NCBI GenBank assembly: GCA_905331475.1
Contig: CAJNYU010002679.1
Span: forward strand, 226,221-290,220
DNA from: Rotaria socialis
Lineage: Eukaryota; Rotifera; Eurotatoria; Philodinida; Philodinidae
Direction of reading: 5' to 3'
DNA: 64,000 bases
How positions within the stretch are numbered: the stretch's first letter is position 1; each line of letters opens with the position of its first letter. The notes under the pieces were generated by a model that was not told the DNA's origin, did no database searches, and worked only from the letters and a program-made list of their open reading frames with translations. Positions 43,201-55,377 of this stretch are shown here, piece by piece. The position numbers were made by a program, and so were the translations under genes.

Positions 43201-44364
43201 GAATTGTTCTTTTTCTTTCTTCTTTACTATTGTTGATCCGGAATAACATCTAGATTGTGTTCTCTAACACAAAAGCCGCTCGAAAAATTAGAATAACATT
43301 AAATAACAGCTAAACAGAAATATTTCTAGGGGGGACTCAAGCAGTTCTGGAGGGGGCTGAGCCCCCTCCAGCCCCCCTCGTGGTTACGCCACTAAAAACT
43401 ACTAGAAGAAATTGAGATAAAGAGTCGAGCACGTTTCTATTGAAATTTGTAATGATAATCAGGTTTTGAGACAGCCAGAATGCTTGGTTAATGAATAGTT
43501 CTGATAATATTTCAAACAAAAGAATCTATTCAATAGAACAGACAAATAACACAAACAGCATGAAGCTCCGCTTATCAAGAAATATCTAAATAATCATGCC
43601 TACGTGCAATTGTATTAAGACTCGAATCATCGAAAGAGTGTGACCAATTTTTATCTCTATGCATTTTCAAATAGAAATAAAAGAACATCGAGGAACCAAC
43701 AAATATTTGATAAAACACATCTATGCTGTTCATTGACTTCCAAGGTGTTTTGTAAGCATTTGAATTGCAAGAGCATTATGGAAGAAAAAACAATAATCAA
43801 AATCCCATTCGCCAGAAAAAAAAGTAATTCTATTTGCAGTTAAATTGTCGATTCTGATAGCGAGGTACACTCTGCTTCCCAGCAACTCATAATTGCTGTG
43901 AGATTTTACACTAATAATCTTATCCGACAGATATAAACCTGGTCTGAACATATTTAACTAACCTGCAGTACTTGCAACACTATCACGATTTGCCTTTGAT
44001 TTTCGTTTTTCATCTTTTAAACCTAAAAAGAATATTGTTGATATGAAAGTTTAAGAAATTTGCTTTACTTGATCGTCGTTCTTTCTGATCTGATGCAACT
44101 TTGGTTTTTGTTTTAATTAATTTGAAACCATTTTTTTTCTTTGGTCTCAAGAGACTTTTGAAATCTTGTGCAGTCGTTAGAGCTTCTTCACTGGCTTCAG
44201 TACCAATTAAAAATGTGCTACTCTTTTCTTTTGATATAAGCGTTTTTGTTGAAAATAATTTCCGTTTACGATCGCGTTCGTCGTCACCTAATCGATTATT
44301 TTCCTTTAGAAAAAAGACGAGAACATTTAGTTATTTTACAAACCTTCGGTTGGGTCACGATCAT
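40288..44364 (-). CDS. RALBP1: RalA-binding protein 1 (RLIP76) homologue with RhoGAP domain
   Basis: Effector of Ral GTPases with a Rac/Cdc42 GAP domain, acting in endocytosis. ATG 44364 (MIVTQPK) gives in-phase splicing into a basic Lys-rich N-terminus. The RhoGAP domain follows: LSVPRFLVDCINIIE, VYRQEP holding the arginine-finger position, FAVSLLKRFLKELPEQLIP, and IRNHLQKLPKSNRDTIRLL with FLHLHDVIH. After it comes the RALBP1-specific segment KEEQLWTQQRLVTALKRK, which matches the KEERLW..QRILTALKRK region at the start of the Ral-binding coiled coil. The C-terminus is a long coiled coil (ISHIHKILDSHAG, EEELLKEKIAEARIL, TKIEAIKRNIDNENERIEDL) ending IQVTKL. The usual EGIYRVSG loop is divergent here. 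One intron (about 42970-43960) is enlarged and contains a MITE at 43061-43394. Confidence 0.87.
43053..43402. mobile_element. hAT-like MITE with 8-bp target-site duplication
   Basis: Element 43061-43394 (334 bp) lies in a RALBP1 intron. It is bounded by terminal inverted repeats TAGCGGCGTAACCA (left) and TGGTTACGCCACTA (right; reverse complement TAGTGGCGTAACCA), 13 of 14 matching. It is flanked by an exact 8-bp duplication AAAACTAC at 43053-43060 and 43395-43402. G/C-rich subterminal runs include an exact 12-bp-arm palindrome CTGGAGGGGGCT-G-AGCCCCCTCCAG (about 43349-43373). No transposase frame fits inside. The 8-bp duplication and short ends point to the hAT superfamily; the sequence contains one ambiguous base (n, 43098) in a G run. 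Confidence 0.88.
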
Positions 44365-45161
44365 CTGATAGCGTACTCATATTGACGTGCTACAGATATC
44401 TAAAAACACAAAAAAAATAGATTTTATTACTGAAATCAAACGCACTGAATGATTTGACTTGATAACTGTAGTTACGCACATGTTACACATGTAGAAATAT
44501 AGTTAGTTAAAAATTAAAGTTATCTATAAAAAAGTTATTTATAAATCAAAATTACGAATTATTAATTAGCAATAGATAATGAAAATTGATAGGAAATAAT
44601 TTGTAAACAAGAAATATTCCATAGTACGGTTATATCGTAGCCGTGGCGCTATAGTCCAAGTGAATAGGAAAAAACTTGTTATTATTATTCGGAACCAATT
44701 AAATAAAATGTCGCTGTTTGATACTACCATAAAAATTTTGTTCATTATTTTTTTCACTATAAAATCTTAATAGAAATTTGTTTTTGATTTTTGTAGAAAT
44801 AGAAGTCTCCTTTAAGAAAAGGACACTATAGACGAAAAAGGTTAGATTTTGATTGGTTCGTTCAATGTTGGTTGATTGTTGTACTTATTCATATCCATGT
44901 TTTGTTTTTATCGAAAAATCTAAACCTCATCATTAACTACTGCAATGTCTTCTATAAATCTTTATCTTTTTCTTCGTATAGAAGAACGATTATAAATAAA
45001 ACGGTTTGATTTTTTAGTTTTCTTTGATCAATTAATTGAAGGAGTTTTGTGTAGTCGAGACGGAAACTGCAATTTTAATAAAATTATCATTGAAGACTTA
45101 AAACAAATAGTTAAATTTTCTTTTCAGATAATACTTGTATTAGTTCTCTTGCAACAACAAA
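44365..45161. other. divergent promoter region, RALBP1 (-) / RPL27A (+)
   Basis: About 800 bp between two start codons. An acceptor-like AAATTTTCTTTTCAG ends near 45127, 34 nt before the RPL27A ATG, and may mark a 5'-UTR intron or trans-splice site. Nothing coding seen. Confidence 0.45.
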
Positions 45162-45699
45162 ATGGCAGCACGCGGCTCAGCACGTAACTCACGTTTAAAT
45201 AAAAAACCAAAGAAAACCAAATTACGTGGTACGTTAACATGAATCTTTTTAATAAATTTTTCTCCATGGAAACAATTAACTACTTTAAGGTAATGTCTCA
45301 CATGGCCATGGTCGTGTTGGAAAACACCGAAAGCATCCAGGTGGTCGTGGTAATGCTGGTGGTCTTCATCATCATCGTACACTTTTCGACAAATATCACC
45401 CGGGCTACTTTGGTAAAGTTGGTCAACGTGAATTTCATAAACTTAAAAATCGTCGATGGTGTCCATCCATTAATCTTGATCGTGTATGGTCATTATTAAG
45501 TCAACGTGCACAAGAAAAATGCACCGAAGGAGAATCAACCGTTGCTCCAGTTATCAATGTTGTACGATCCGGATATTTTAAGGTGTTAGGCAAAGGTGTT
45601 TTACCTAAACAACCACTTATTGTTAAGGCTAAATTTTTCTCAAGACGAGCTGAAGAAAAAATAAAAGCTGCCGGCGGTGCGTGTGTATTATTGGCATGA
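45162..45699 (+). CDS. RPL27A: 60S ribosomal protein L27a (uL15)
   Basis: Component of the large ribosomal subunit. Two exons (45162-45228 and 45290-45699) join in phase to 158 aa, close to the usual 148. The sequence is unmistakable: [40 protein letters not shown] with [34 protein letters not shown] and [20 protein letters not shown]. The Gly/His-rich loop that contacts 28S rRNA is intact. One short intron of 61 bp. Confidence 0.97.
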
Positions 45700-47662
45700 G
45701 ACATTTAAATATCGTTTTGTCTCAATTAAAAGAAAACAAAAAATAAATAAATTATCATCATCATTTTTTTTTCGTTTGTATTGCGATATTGTTGCTTGTT
45801 TACTTTGTTTTCCTAGAAGCACATAAAAGACAAATGAAAATTGAATATATAAACAAACCGAAAGCATTTTGTTTGTTTTTTCATAACTATCGATATCCAA
45901 GAATCGAATTAAATCAAGAAAAAATAGACTTTTTAGGTTATGCTTTTTTTTTAAAGAATCTTTATACTAAAATATTCACAATGGAAAGAGCGCACGTTAT
46001 TCCCGTGGAAGAATATAAAACACTTCAAGATTGATTCGCCGAATTACGAAGCAGAAAATTGCGATTTAAATGTTTGCCTATATTCTCCGATGAGCTTTAT
46101 GGCGATGATAAACCCTATTTCAATGAAATATTCATAAGTTTCTAAATTAAACATGTTAAATACTACATTATATGCATAACGAACTTCCAATACATTATTA
46201 GTAACAACTTGTATTTAAAAATAATTCTTTTATCTAGAAGATCTTATTTTAGATCAGAATGCACTGAAAATCTTCGAGTTACATCGAACAAAATTTTGTT
46301 TTACATAATAAATGTGGTACTTTTCTAAAAACAAAAGCAAATCATGAATTCTCTAAGTACCTATAAATTTACATTACTCACAAATATGTTCAATAAAATC
46401 TTTATATTTTATCAGTTTAGGATATAAAACTGCATAGGGCAAAAGAATATTCAGCGCAAGATAAATTTTTAAATGAAATTTAAATATTTATGCCAAAAGA
46501 AGTGTACTGAAAATAATTATATTTTATCAGTTTAGGATATAAAACTGCATAGGGCAAAAGAATATTCAGCACAAGATAAATTTTTAAATGAAATTTAAAT
46601 ATTTATGCCAAAAGAAGTGTACTGAAAATAATTATATTTTAAGACAATTAACCATAGACTATTCAAGAAAACGTTTTACGCATTCATGTATAAAATTGAC
46701 TGGCACAAAATTTTTTAAATAATATAGATTCATCCTTTATTTTTTGTCATATCTATAATTGTAGGATAAAAACTGAGGTGTATACTTGAAAAACAGGCAT
46801 TTGATTTGCAACGAAAGTATATGTAACGAACCATGTGCTTATCGTTTGTGTGTGAACGATTGAATAGCCTAATTACGAGAAAAGAATTATTACATCTTGA
46901 GTTCTCGATGTTATTTATATATTTTTCATTATTTATCATTGTTAAAATACTAAAACTAAAGATTAAATTTAGAATTTTCACTGATTATAAGCCATACACT
47001 CAGATCGACGTCGGATTATTTTCTATAAATATATATATATATATATATTTAAATGACCTTTATTATTAGTTTTTTTTTGTTAAAACATGAATACAGTAAA
47101 AGAAATATAATCAAGTAAAGATAATTTTAACACATTTCATAAAAAAAACAATAGTATTAAGTAATTTAAACTAAAATATTTGTGTCTTTTTTCTTCTTCA
47201 CGTATATATAGATAAGATCAATAGCAAAAGAAAATGAAAATTTAAACAATTAGCGACAGACGACTTTATCACACAAGTATTATAGGCGAATAAAATGAAA
47301 AAAGGAAATCAACGATTAATAAAGCTCACAATAGAGAGAGAGAGAGAGAGAGAGAGAAGAAATTAAAAAAAACAGAAACACCGGCATAATGAGAGATAGA
47401 AACAAATCTTGGAAACAAATACTTAGTCTATGAAGAGATGGAGGGGGTAAAATAGAAAATAAAAACTCATTTACTATTCTTTAAGAGAGGAGAGAAAAAC
47501 AAGAAATATACGTTTATGTGCGTTAGAGCAAATCATAAAAGGACATTTAGACGCGTCCAAGCGTGGTACATGACAAAAGCGATTAGATTGCACATCTAAT
47601 AATAATAATAATAATAAGAAAAATGCAAATGCTCTATTCTTGATTATAATTAATTTTTTGTT
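45700..47662. other. 2-kb convergent intergenic region with microsatellites and a tandem duplication
   Basis: Very AT-rich. It contains the 115-bp tandem duplication (46402-46641), a (TA)n run (about 47029-47049), (AG)n (about 47333-47357) and (TAA)n (about 47599-47617). No protein-coding signal; the short open frame 45789-46034 has no recognisable features. Confidence 0.55.
46402..46641. repeat. two-copy tandem repeat, 115-bp unit
   Basis: Copy 1 (46402-46516) and copy 2 (46517-46631) differ at about two positions (for example CAGCGCAAG versus CAGCACAAG). The first bases of a third copy (ATTATATTTTA) follow. Near-identity implies a recent duplication. The unit has no open frame. Confidence 0.9.
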
Positions 47663-48654
47663 TTATTCATTAGATGCTTTATAACGTTTATTTGATGACG
47701 AGGATGTTTGTCCGTTCATATATCTTCCAGGAGGAGATTTTCTTGGCGATTGTTGACTAAATTCAGGTTTATCATTGATTTTCGATGATGACGAAGATTT
47801 TCGTTGTTGCTCAGTAATAGCTATTATTATATCACCACGTTCTAATTGACGACATTTTAAACCACACATATGATGTGTATGCTCAGGTGATATAGACGAC
47901 CAACATGAATATTGATGAACGAAAAATGGTACAGCTTGCAGAACATAACAAGAAGCCTAACATTGAAAAAAAGAATAACCCATTTTCATTTCACAAAAAT
48001 AAATTCAATTCAATTACCGTTTTCCCGATATCATCAACATAGAAGCGTAGTTCGACTCTACCAGTTGACTTATCAACAGAACCAATATAATCTACTCGTG
48101 CCAGAAGACTAAAAAAGAAATGATAATATACATAATTAAACAGCGGCTTTTGAATAACATTCTAACCTTGAATATTGACGACTTTGTTTTGCACTTTTTA
48201 AAAAGTCATGTTTTGTTAATTGTTGAATATTTTTTGATTCACCTGTGTCTAAATTAACTATTGTATCACGATGAAATTTTTTCAAAAGTGTTTCATCATA
48301 GGTTTGTAGATGTGAAGGTTTCGGTAACACACGTGAAGAATATTGATGAAGAGGATCATTACGTGAATAATAATCACTAGAAGAATTATCTGACAATTGA
48401 TCAGTTGTTAATGTTGACGTTAAAAATCGATGATAATTCCACGCACGAAGGAGATCCGTATAATTTAATGACGATGTTGTTGGTGGTGCAACGTCAGGAT
48501 AAGAATAATAATTATTCGAATTGGCTACAGAAGAATTAACAGATGAACTACGATAGAAATTCGACGATGCTAAATTTGGATTGGATCGATCAACGACAAA
48601 AGGTGTAGACGAGAGACTCATTTTACAAGCCATAGTTTTTGTTGCAGGATCCAT
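47663..48654 (-). CDS. AXH-domain protein (ataxin-1 family)
   Basis: Three exons (48654-48167, 48108-48018, 47956-47663) join in phase to 290 aa. The first about 120 residues are Ser/Asn/Tyr-rich and disordered-looking. Residues about 128-245 form an AXH (ataxin-1/HBP1) domain, an RNA- and protein-binding OB-like fold: LKKFHRDTIVNLDTGESKNI, QQLTKHDFLKSAKQSRQYS, LARVDYIGSVDKSTGRVEL, RFYVDDIG, VPFFVHQYSCWSSISPEHT and GLKCRQLERGDIIIAI. The FFV..WSS..PE.T and L.C..L..GD signatures are diagnostic. A Ser/Lys-rich tail with RKSPPGRY and NKRYK could hold a nuclear signal. There is no polyglutamine tract. Family members act as transcriptional co-repressors; this role is inferred from homology. Confidence 0.88.
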
Positions 48655-50003
48655 ATATTGTTTTTTAGTTATCTAAATACTTCGTATCGTTGATTCCACG
48701 TACTACTAAAATAAGAAAATTTATTAATCTGTCACGTCAAATATTATTAATGCATTAGTAACATAGAAAAGAAAAGCTTTTTTTCTTTTCTTTTCTTTCT
48801 TATTCTTACATTCAGATCGATTATTCTAAACTATTTCTAATTGAATAAAAACCTGTTCTATTGAAAAAGTTCTATGTTAAAATCAAGGGAACCTATTATA
48901 ATGATTTATGTTTAGCCAGAGAGAGACAAAAAAAACGATAGAAGGTCATCGAGAAGCATCTACTATAATACTAGTACCGTAGTTGATGATTGCTTGTGTC
49001 AATTGGCAAACCGATAGACAACGAAAAAGAGATTGTTTTTGGCGAGGACAGGAATGAGGAGGAATGCGAATAAGAAAGAAAAAACCCAGAGAAACAAAAC
49101 ATACGTTCTATTACAACCAATGTAATGATGACTCTGTAAAGAGAACATATGCATGCACAAAAATATGCACGATCAACAAAACGTTTTACGAATCTGAATC
49201 ATACAACACAAAGATTGTCAGAATTTTATCATAATAGAGTTTTCAATATATACCATAACATATTTGAATACCATTGAAATACAGAAGAAAAAAAAACAAG
49301 ACCACAAGTGAACAAGAAAGGCTATCTAGTAAGCCTTAATAATGACCGAAAAAACCGAAGTCATAGAACATTTTTATATTTCTGTTATTTATTCTTGTGA
49401 CACCTATTGAATGATAAGAATATTTTGTTTTTTGCTTTTACCTTAGATTTTACTAAATAAAAAAGTAAGCAAAAAATTACGATATATTCTATTTGCAATA
49501 TATATATATATATATATATACATATACACATACACAAACACACATATATATATATATATATATCACACTAACAGCATCAACATTATTTATCGATTCTCTA
49601 ATCTTTTGACCCACTCACCTGAGATTCTTTGACATTTATTTGCTATTTGTGATACTGACGATGGTAATTCGTAGCTACAGAGAAAAAGAGGAAAAGGCCG
49701 CCGATGTTGTCGTCGCCACAACTATCTACCCTCTTATTTTTCTCTCTCTCTATCTCTTTCTCTCGTTTCTTGTTTTTTTTCTCGTATTATTTTACGAAAC
49801 CAAAAAGTGCACCGATGTACGAACATATTACCCTACTTTTCTCTTTGCGCATTGTAAGGCATCAGTCGATCTTCAGTAAGCAGAGATGCTCGTTAGTACT
49901 TGGAGAACGTGACAAAAAAACATCAGCTGCAAAACAGATGAAAATAACAAGCAGATAAAAAAAAACCTTTGTAAATTTATTAAAAATTAATAAGCAACAA
50001 CTC
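48655..50003. other. 1.35-kb intergenic region
   Basis: Upstream of the AXH gene and downstream of IFT88. It contains interrupted (TA)n at about 49498-49562. No coding signal recognised. Confidence 0.45.
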
Positions 50004-53000
50004 TCAGTCAGGTAAAAGTTCAGCTGCGTCATCATTTTCGTCGAATAGACTTTTAGCCGGTTCTTTTCTACGTATGGCGGTTTTTGGTCGATCATCTCCC
50101 ATATCTTGAGAAAAGTTATCAACAAAAGGACGAACAGTAACAGGTTCTAAATTCAAAAATAGAAATTATTTATTTGCAAAAAAGAAATAAGATTTAATCG
50201 ACGATAAAAACAACCTTGCTGAGAAAACACTCCTTCAGTGTTATCTAAATCGATTGGGTTACGTTTACGACCACTCAATTGACGGTTATCATCGTGTTTT
50301 GAGTACGAACCTACCATAAACGTGTGTAAATACTTTATCGAATGAAAAATATCATGACTGTTTTTACCATCATTTTCAGCTTGAGAAATTTTTCTACCTT
50401 TAATAATATTACGGCTTTTATCAGCGCTTGTTTTACGCTACATTAAAATAAAGACGTTTACATAATAGCAATAATAATAATAATCATTATTATGGTTCTA
50501 TATGAAAGATACCTGAATTTGTATTTCTTTCATTTTATTGACTTTTTTCAATTCATTTTCGTACAATTCACGTTCAGGTAAACCAAGATCAGTTGAAATT
50601 TTAACAAGAAATTGTATACCTAGAAGTATAGTATTTTTTTAAATTAAATCCTAAATCCGGAAAATCTCATTATTCTGTATCTTTTCAAAAGCATACAACA
50701 AAATTTTTATCATTTTTTCAAGTAGAGCAAGTGTGTAACGTTAATATCCGGCTTCCTCTCATACGCAGACTTGGTTCTCTTACTAAAATTGAAATAATAT
50801 CTTTTCAGGTTTGAATATCAAATTATGTGTGGAGATAAAAGAAAAAGACCCTAGATAATCAGTATATGATATGGGGTGTAAGAAATTCATTATCTAAACT
50901 AAAATACTGTTTTTCCGTCTAGTATTTTGTTACATACGGATGGAAGATTTATTTGTCAACTGTCTAAATCTTTGTTCTATTTGAAAATATATTACTACCA
51001 ATAAAAATAGATATGCTTAAATTATTTTGTATAAAGTATTCGCGATAGCGGTGCAGATTGTTGTTGTTTTTGTGTTGTTTTTTCTTGACCTAGATTAAAT
51101 GATACGCTTTCACCCTACGGTTTTATACGCAAAAGAAGTTTGTTTGACCTTTTCGAGTCGATATATTAACAATAAATATTCGGCAAAGCTATTAATGACT
51201 AACGTCTCATTTGAGAAACGAGAGTTTCCTATGAGTAAATAAAACAACGAACTCTGTTAAGTATGCGAGCAACTAAATATTGACATAAAAGTTTTTCAAT
51301 ATCGTTGAAAAAGAATGCTTCATTGAAAAAAAAGTATAAAATGTTATTATTCAAATCGAGGGTACATCGTTACTTTTGTAGTCTGTATCTATCTATATAT
51401 ATACTGAATAGATATGCAATTCTGTTCCCTCGAGGTAGACATCGTAAAAGGAATCAACTTTCATTAGAAATGTCTGAATTAGTGCGAATACTCTCTGATT
51501 TGATCTTTCATTTCTTATATTGACTTTATTTGTCAACACGTTGGCTTGTGCCATTTGGAATGAGTATGTAATATCTAACGAAATCGGTGCTATTATTGTA
51601 TAAGAAAATGGAATTCTATAAATAGATAACCACTTCTCAAGATATTAAATTTATCATTTTTCTGCTTCTGCAAAAGATAAGAATGCGAAAATATATTCAC
51701 AATTTGGTTTAAGAGCAAGAAAGAAAATTCCAACTTGTCTAATCAGTTTTTATCGACCTTTTTCTCATTGGATATGCGCCAAAAACCTCTTAGTAAAGAA
51801 TTAAAAGTTCTCGTTTAACCTTTTTACTATGGCCTATCATTTTTCTGCAATCTAAATGTACATTGACTAAGGTCGAGTTTTTCACATTCAAAGTGATTTT
51901 TATATCTTACAGTCAACATCATCTGGAAAATGTTGATGAATCCATTTATATTTTTCTAGCGCAGCTGTATAATCGCCATAACGACGATAGCATGAAGCAA
52001 CCATCAAATGCCATTTGATTTCGCCTGGCCTAAAGCAAAATAAAAACAGTTTCTTGTGTCAGTTGTTTATTTGATTTCTTCATACTTGACCAATGCAGCT
52101 TGCGCGCAAAATTCAACGGCTTTTTCAGGATATTGTGTTTCAATGTAATACGATGCAAGCCATTCTAATGTTTTTATATCACATGGATTGTGTCGAAAAG
52201 CCTTGTTTATGTGGAAGAAAAGGATGAAGTTTTAAAGTTACTATAAATATTTCAGAAAAACAAACTCAAAAGCCTTACATCAAAATAATATTGTATAGCA
52301 TCTGCTTTATCTCCTTGAATATCGACAACTTCGCCTATTCTTCGATGTAAATGTCCATCTGTTCGATAAGTACTTAAAGCTTGTAAATACCTAGAGCAAA
52401 CTTTACAATTAAAAATAAAACAATTTTTACTTTTTACACTCACCAGCTCTTTGCATTTTCACTATCATTTGTATGTTGTAAGACTTCAGCCATTAAACAA
52501 AAAACTTGTGCATTCGATGGTTGAATTATTGTATACTTATGAAGAAGATCTTTACAGCGTTGAAATTGTTTTGATTTCATTAATGTTAAAACTGTGAGAA
52601 AAATGATTTTTTTGTTAAATGAAATAAAAAAACGAAAACTTTTTCCAGCTTTACCAAGATTATGCAGAGCTTCAACAGAACCCGAATCAATATTCAAAGC
52701 TTCTTCATAATAGTATCGGGCCTTTTCATAATCTTGCTGTGCATAACAACAATTGCCTTTATTGATTAAAGCTGTTAGATGAAGAAAACAAAATGAGAGT
52801 GAATATGAAGATTTTCATTTTACATACAAGCTGGATTAAATTTATCAGTTTTCAAAGCTAAATCAGCATATTTGTGTGCACTATTCAAGTCTTTTTCCTA
52901 GGGAAAATTTTTCATAATACAATCAAAAAAGTATTTTCATATAGAATATTTTCATACCAGAAAATATAAAAATGATAAATTCGTAGCAGCTAAAATAAAT

Positions 53001-55247
53001 AAATTATAATTTTCGTAGTCTTATCACTTTTTATTATACAAACCTGCACTAGCTAATTTTGCTTCGGCTTTTTCAAATTCTTTTAATGTAGAAATAGCCT
53101 GAAAATAATAACATTATTTATATTAAAGATTTTTGTTTTGCTGACCTTTGGAAAATTATCTTCACGTAAATAAGCAATAGCTTTTTGAATTTCAAGACCA
53201 CTAGCTAATTCAAGATACGTTGAATTTCGAACTTGTTCGATACACCATTCGTAACCGCCAACAAAATCTCCATCCGAATTATTGCCAACAATTTTAGCAG
53301 CAGTAACAATAACATGTTCAGCAAAGCGTCGTCTAAAAAAATGTAAATAAGAATATCTTTCATAAAAATAGTCTTTTTCAATGGAAATAAATTATCGTTT
53401 CATTTCAAGTTATAGATAGGCTTATGGTAGGAAATTATAAAATCTTATTCATACCGTTTTCGTTCAAATTGCCTTAGGCGATCATCTCGTGTCGCTTCCA
53501 AAACAAGATTACCTTGTTTGTCATCCTTATCAATCTAAGATAAGAAGCAGAAACTTAAATGATAAAATAAATATTTATCTCTGTAATTTTTACTGAAGCT
53601 TGGTAATCGTCATCGGAACTTAAAAATGGTATTTTTAGTAAATCAGTAAATGCTTTTCGTGTTTTATCTCGTTGTCCTAATGTATGATAACAGAGAAGAA
53701 GGTTCAAACCGCTACGATAATTAGGACGTTCTTGCATTATTGATTCATAAGCTTGTGCAGCTTCAGCATATTGAACCAAAAGAATATGAGTCGCAGCGAT
53801 ATTCTCACGAACTTTAAATCTGAAATAGAAGGAATAAATAATCGACTGGTAAATAACTTTCACGCATTACTTCAAATCAGCATTTTGTTCAGGTATTTGA
53901 TCAAGCGCCATACGATACATTTTTAATGCTTTTGTATATTGCTTTGAACGTAGAAAAATATTTCCAATATTAATTCGCCTATTAAAAGAAAAGGTTCGCT
54001 GTTATTGTTGTTGCTGTTTTTTTTATTAAGAACAATATTTCTACTTACAAACGACTTGGTACAGGTAATAGTTTATTTTTCAATATTAAATTATATTGAT
54101 TCATTGCTTCAGAATTCATACCACATTTAGCCAACATATTAGCACAATGAAGAATGACCTAGTCAGTAAATCAATATATTATTTCTCATTCGTTAATAAA
54201 ACTTCAACGTCACAAAAACGAAATTATTATTTTTCTTTTCTTTAGATTAGATATTGAGCTTAGTTCTTGAAGGAATTAAAGTTGATACGTACAAATCCAG
54301 TGAGACTGAGATCGGACTCTCCGAGATTTTGTTCTTCTCGATATCGATTAAGACTTTTTTCATTTCTCACAGCTTCTTCAGATTTTTCAAGTGCCTAGAA
54401 AAAAAAGGTAAAAATGGCACGATCACAAATATAAAACATATGCTTTTCTTACTAATTTCGAATCATTTTTTTCAAATGCTAAACAACTTTCTTCAACAAG
54501 ATCCAATACTGTTTTTTCCATTTTTTTAGCTTTATCTTCAGTACTTAAATAAAATATAATCAACAAAAACAAAAAAGAAATAAATCATTTCTTTCTCGAT
54601 TCTGCAAATTCATGTATACGTACGTTTCTTCTTTTCGTTCAAACTGTGTAGGACCCGATAATGTTGTGCCACTACCTCCTATAGAACCCGGTATAAATCC
54701 AACTCCTTGTACTGCAGTTGTTGGTCTACGTGGTCCTCCTGTTGCGGTACCTGTTTGTAGACGACGTGATGCTGAACCAGGCGGAGCACCAACAACGTTA
54801 TTCTGTTGCTGGACAGCACGTGAAGCAGTTCCTAAACGACCAGATGATGTACCTGGTGGTCCTGGTAAACCAGTTCCTTTCTTTCCGCCAAACATATTTT
54901 TCATTCGAGAGAAAAATCCACCCTAGAAAAGTTTACTACGCTTTCTAAAAGAAATCAAATCAAAAGCTCTACCTTTTGACCGGCACCCGCACCAGCTAAC
55001 CCAGTCTGAAACAAAAATTTAATTGTTTTATAATAGATACATAAAAATAAAAACTTACCGGAGGAGCTCGTCGGCCATGGCTTGTTTTTAAAACTGCTTG
55101 CTGTAAATCGGTATCATATTTTAAACTCTGCAAAAAACAGAAAACAAATAGAATTGTACTTCGAATGAAATCGATTCAACTTACATCAGTATCTAACAAT
55201 GGATTATATTCATTAAAGCCCGAATAAGAATCCGGTTTATCAGTCAT
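50004..55247 (-). CDS. IFT88: intraflagellar transport protein 88 (TPR protein)
   Basis: Core IFT-B subunit required to build cilia, which fits a ciliated animal. ATG 55247 gives MTDKPDSYSGFNEYNPLLD, matching the YSG(Y/F)N(D/E)YNP start of IFT88, then LQQAVLKTSHGRRAPP. A Gly/Thr-rich linker follows, with RRPTTAVQGVGF. About 18 exons then encode tandem tetratricopeptide repeats, e.g. ILKNKLLPVPSR, AAQAYESIMQERPNYRSGLN, LLCYHTLGQRDKTRKAFTDL, NKGNCCYAQQDYEKARYYYE, ALHNLGKA, GEVVDIQGDKADAIQYYFD and EKYKWIHQHFPDDVDC. The C-terminal stretch contains LVKISTDLGLPERELYENEL and ends DDAAELLPD, like the acidic LLPE end of vertebrate IFT88. One intron (about 50620-51910) is 1.3 kb. The stop of the upstream FAM47-like gene is only 130 bp away. 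Confidence 0.93.
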
Positions 55248-55377
55248 TTTATTTTATCTGAAAAATATCTCGATATTTTCCTTTTCGTTTTCTAATCATT
55301 TTTTAAATTATTATTTCAGAATGTAAAAAACATATTTATAAATAGAACTCAGTTTTCTTATTATTATAATCAGCTGC

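Noticed and set aside
45789-46034. 81-codon open frame after RPL27A
   Set aside because: 3' UTR or intergenic AT-rich sequence, no domain, no splice support.
54612-54926. plus-strand Pro/Val-rich open frame
   Set aside because: Antisense shadow of the Gly/Thr-rich IFT88 exon.
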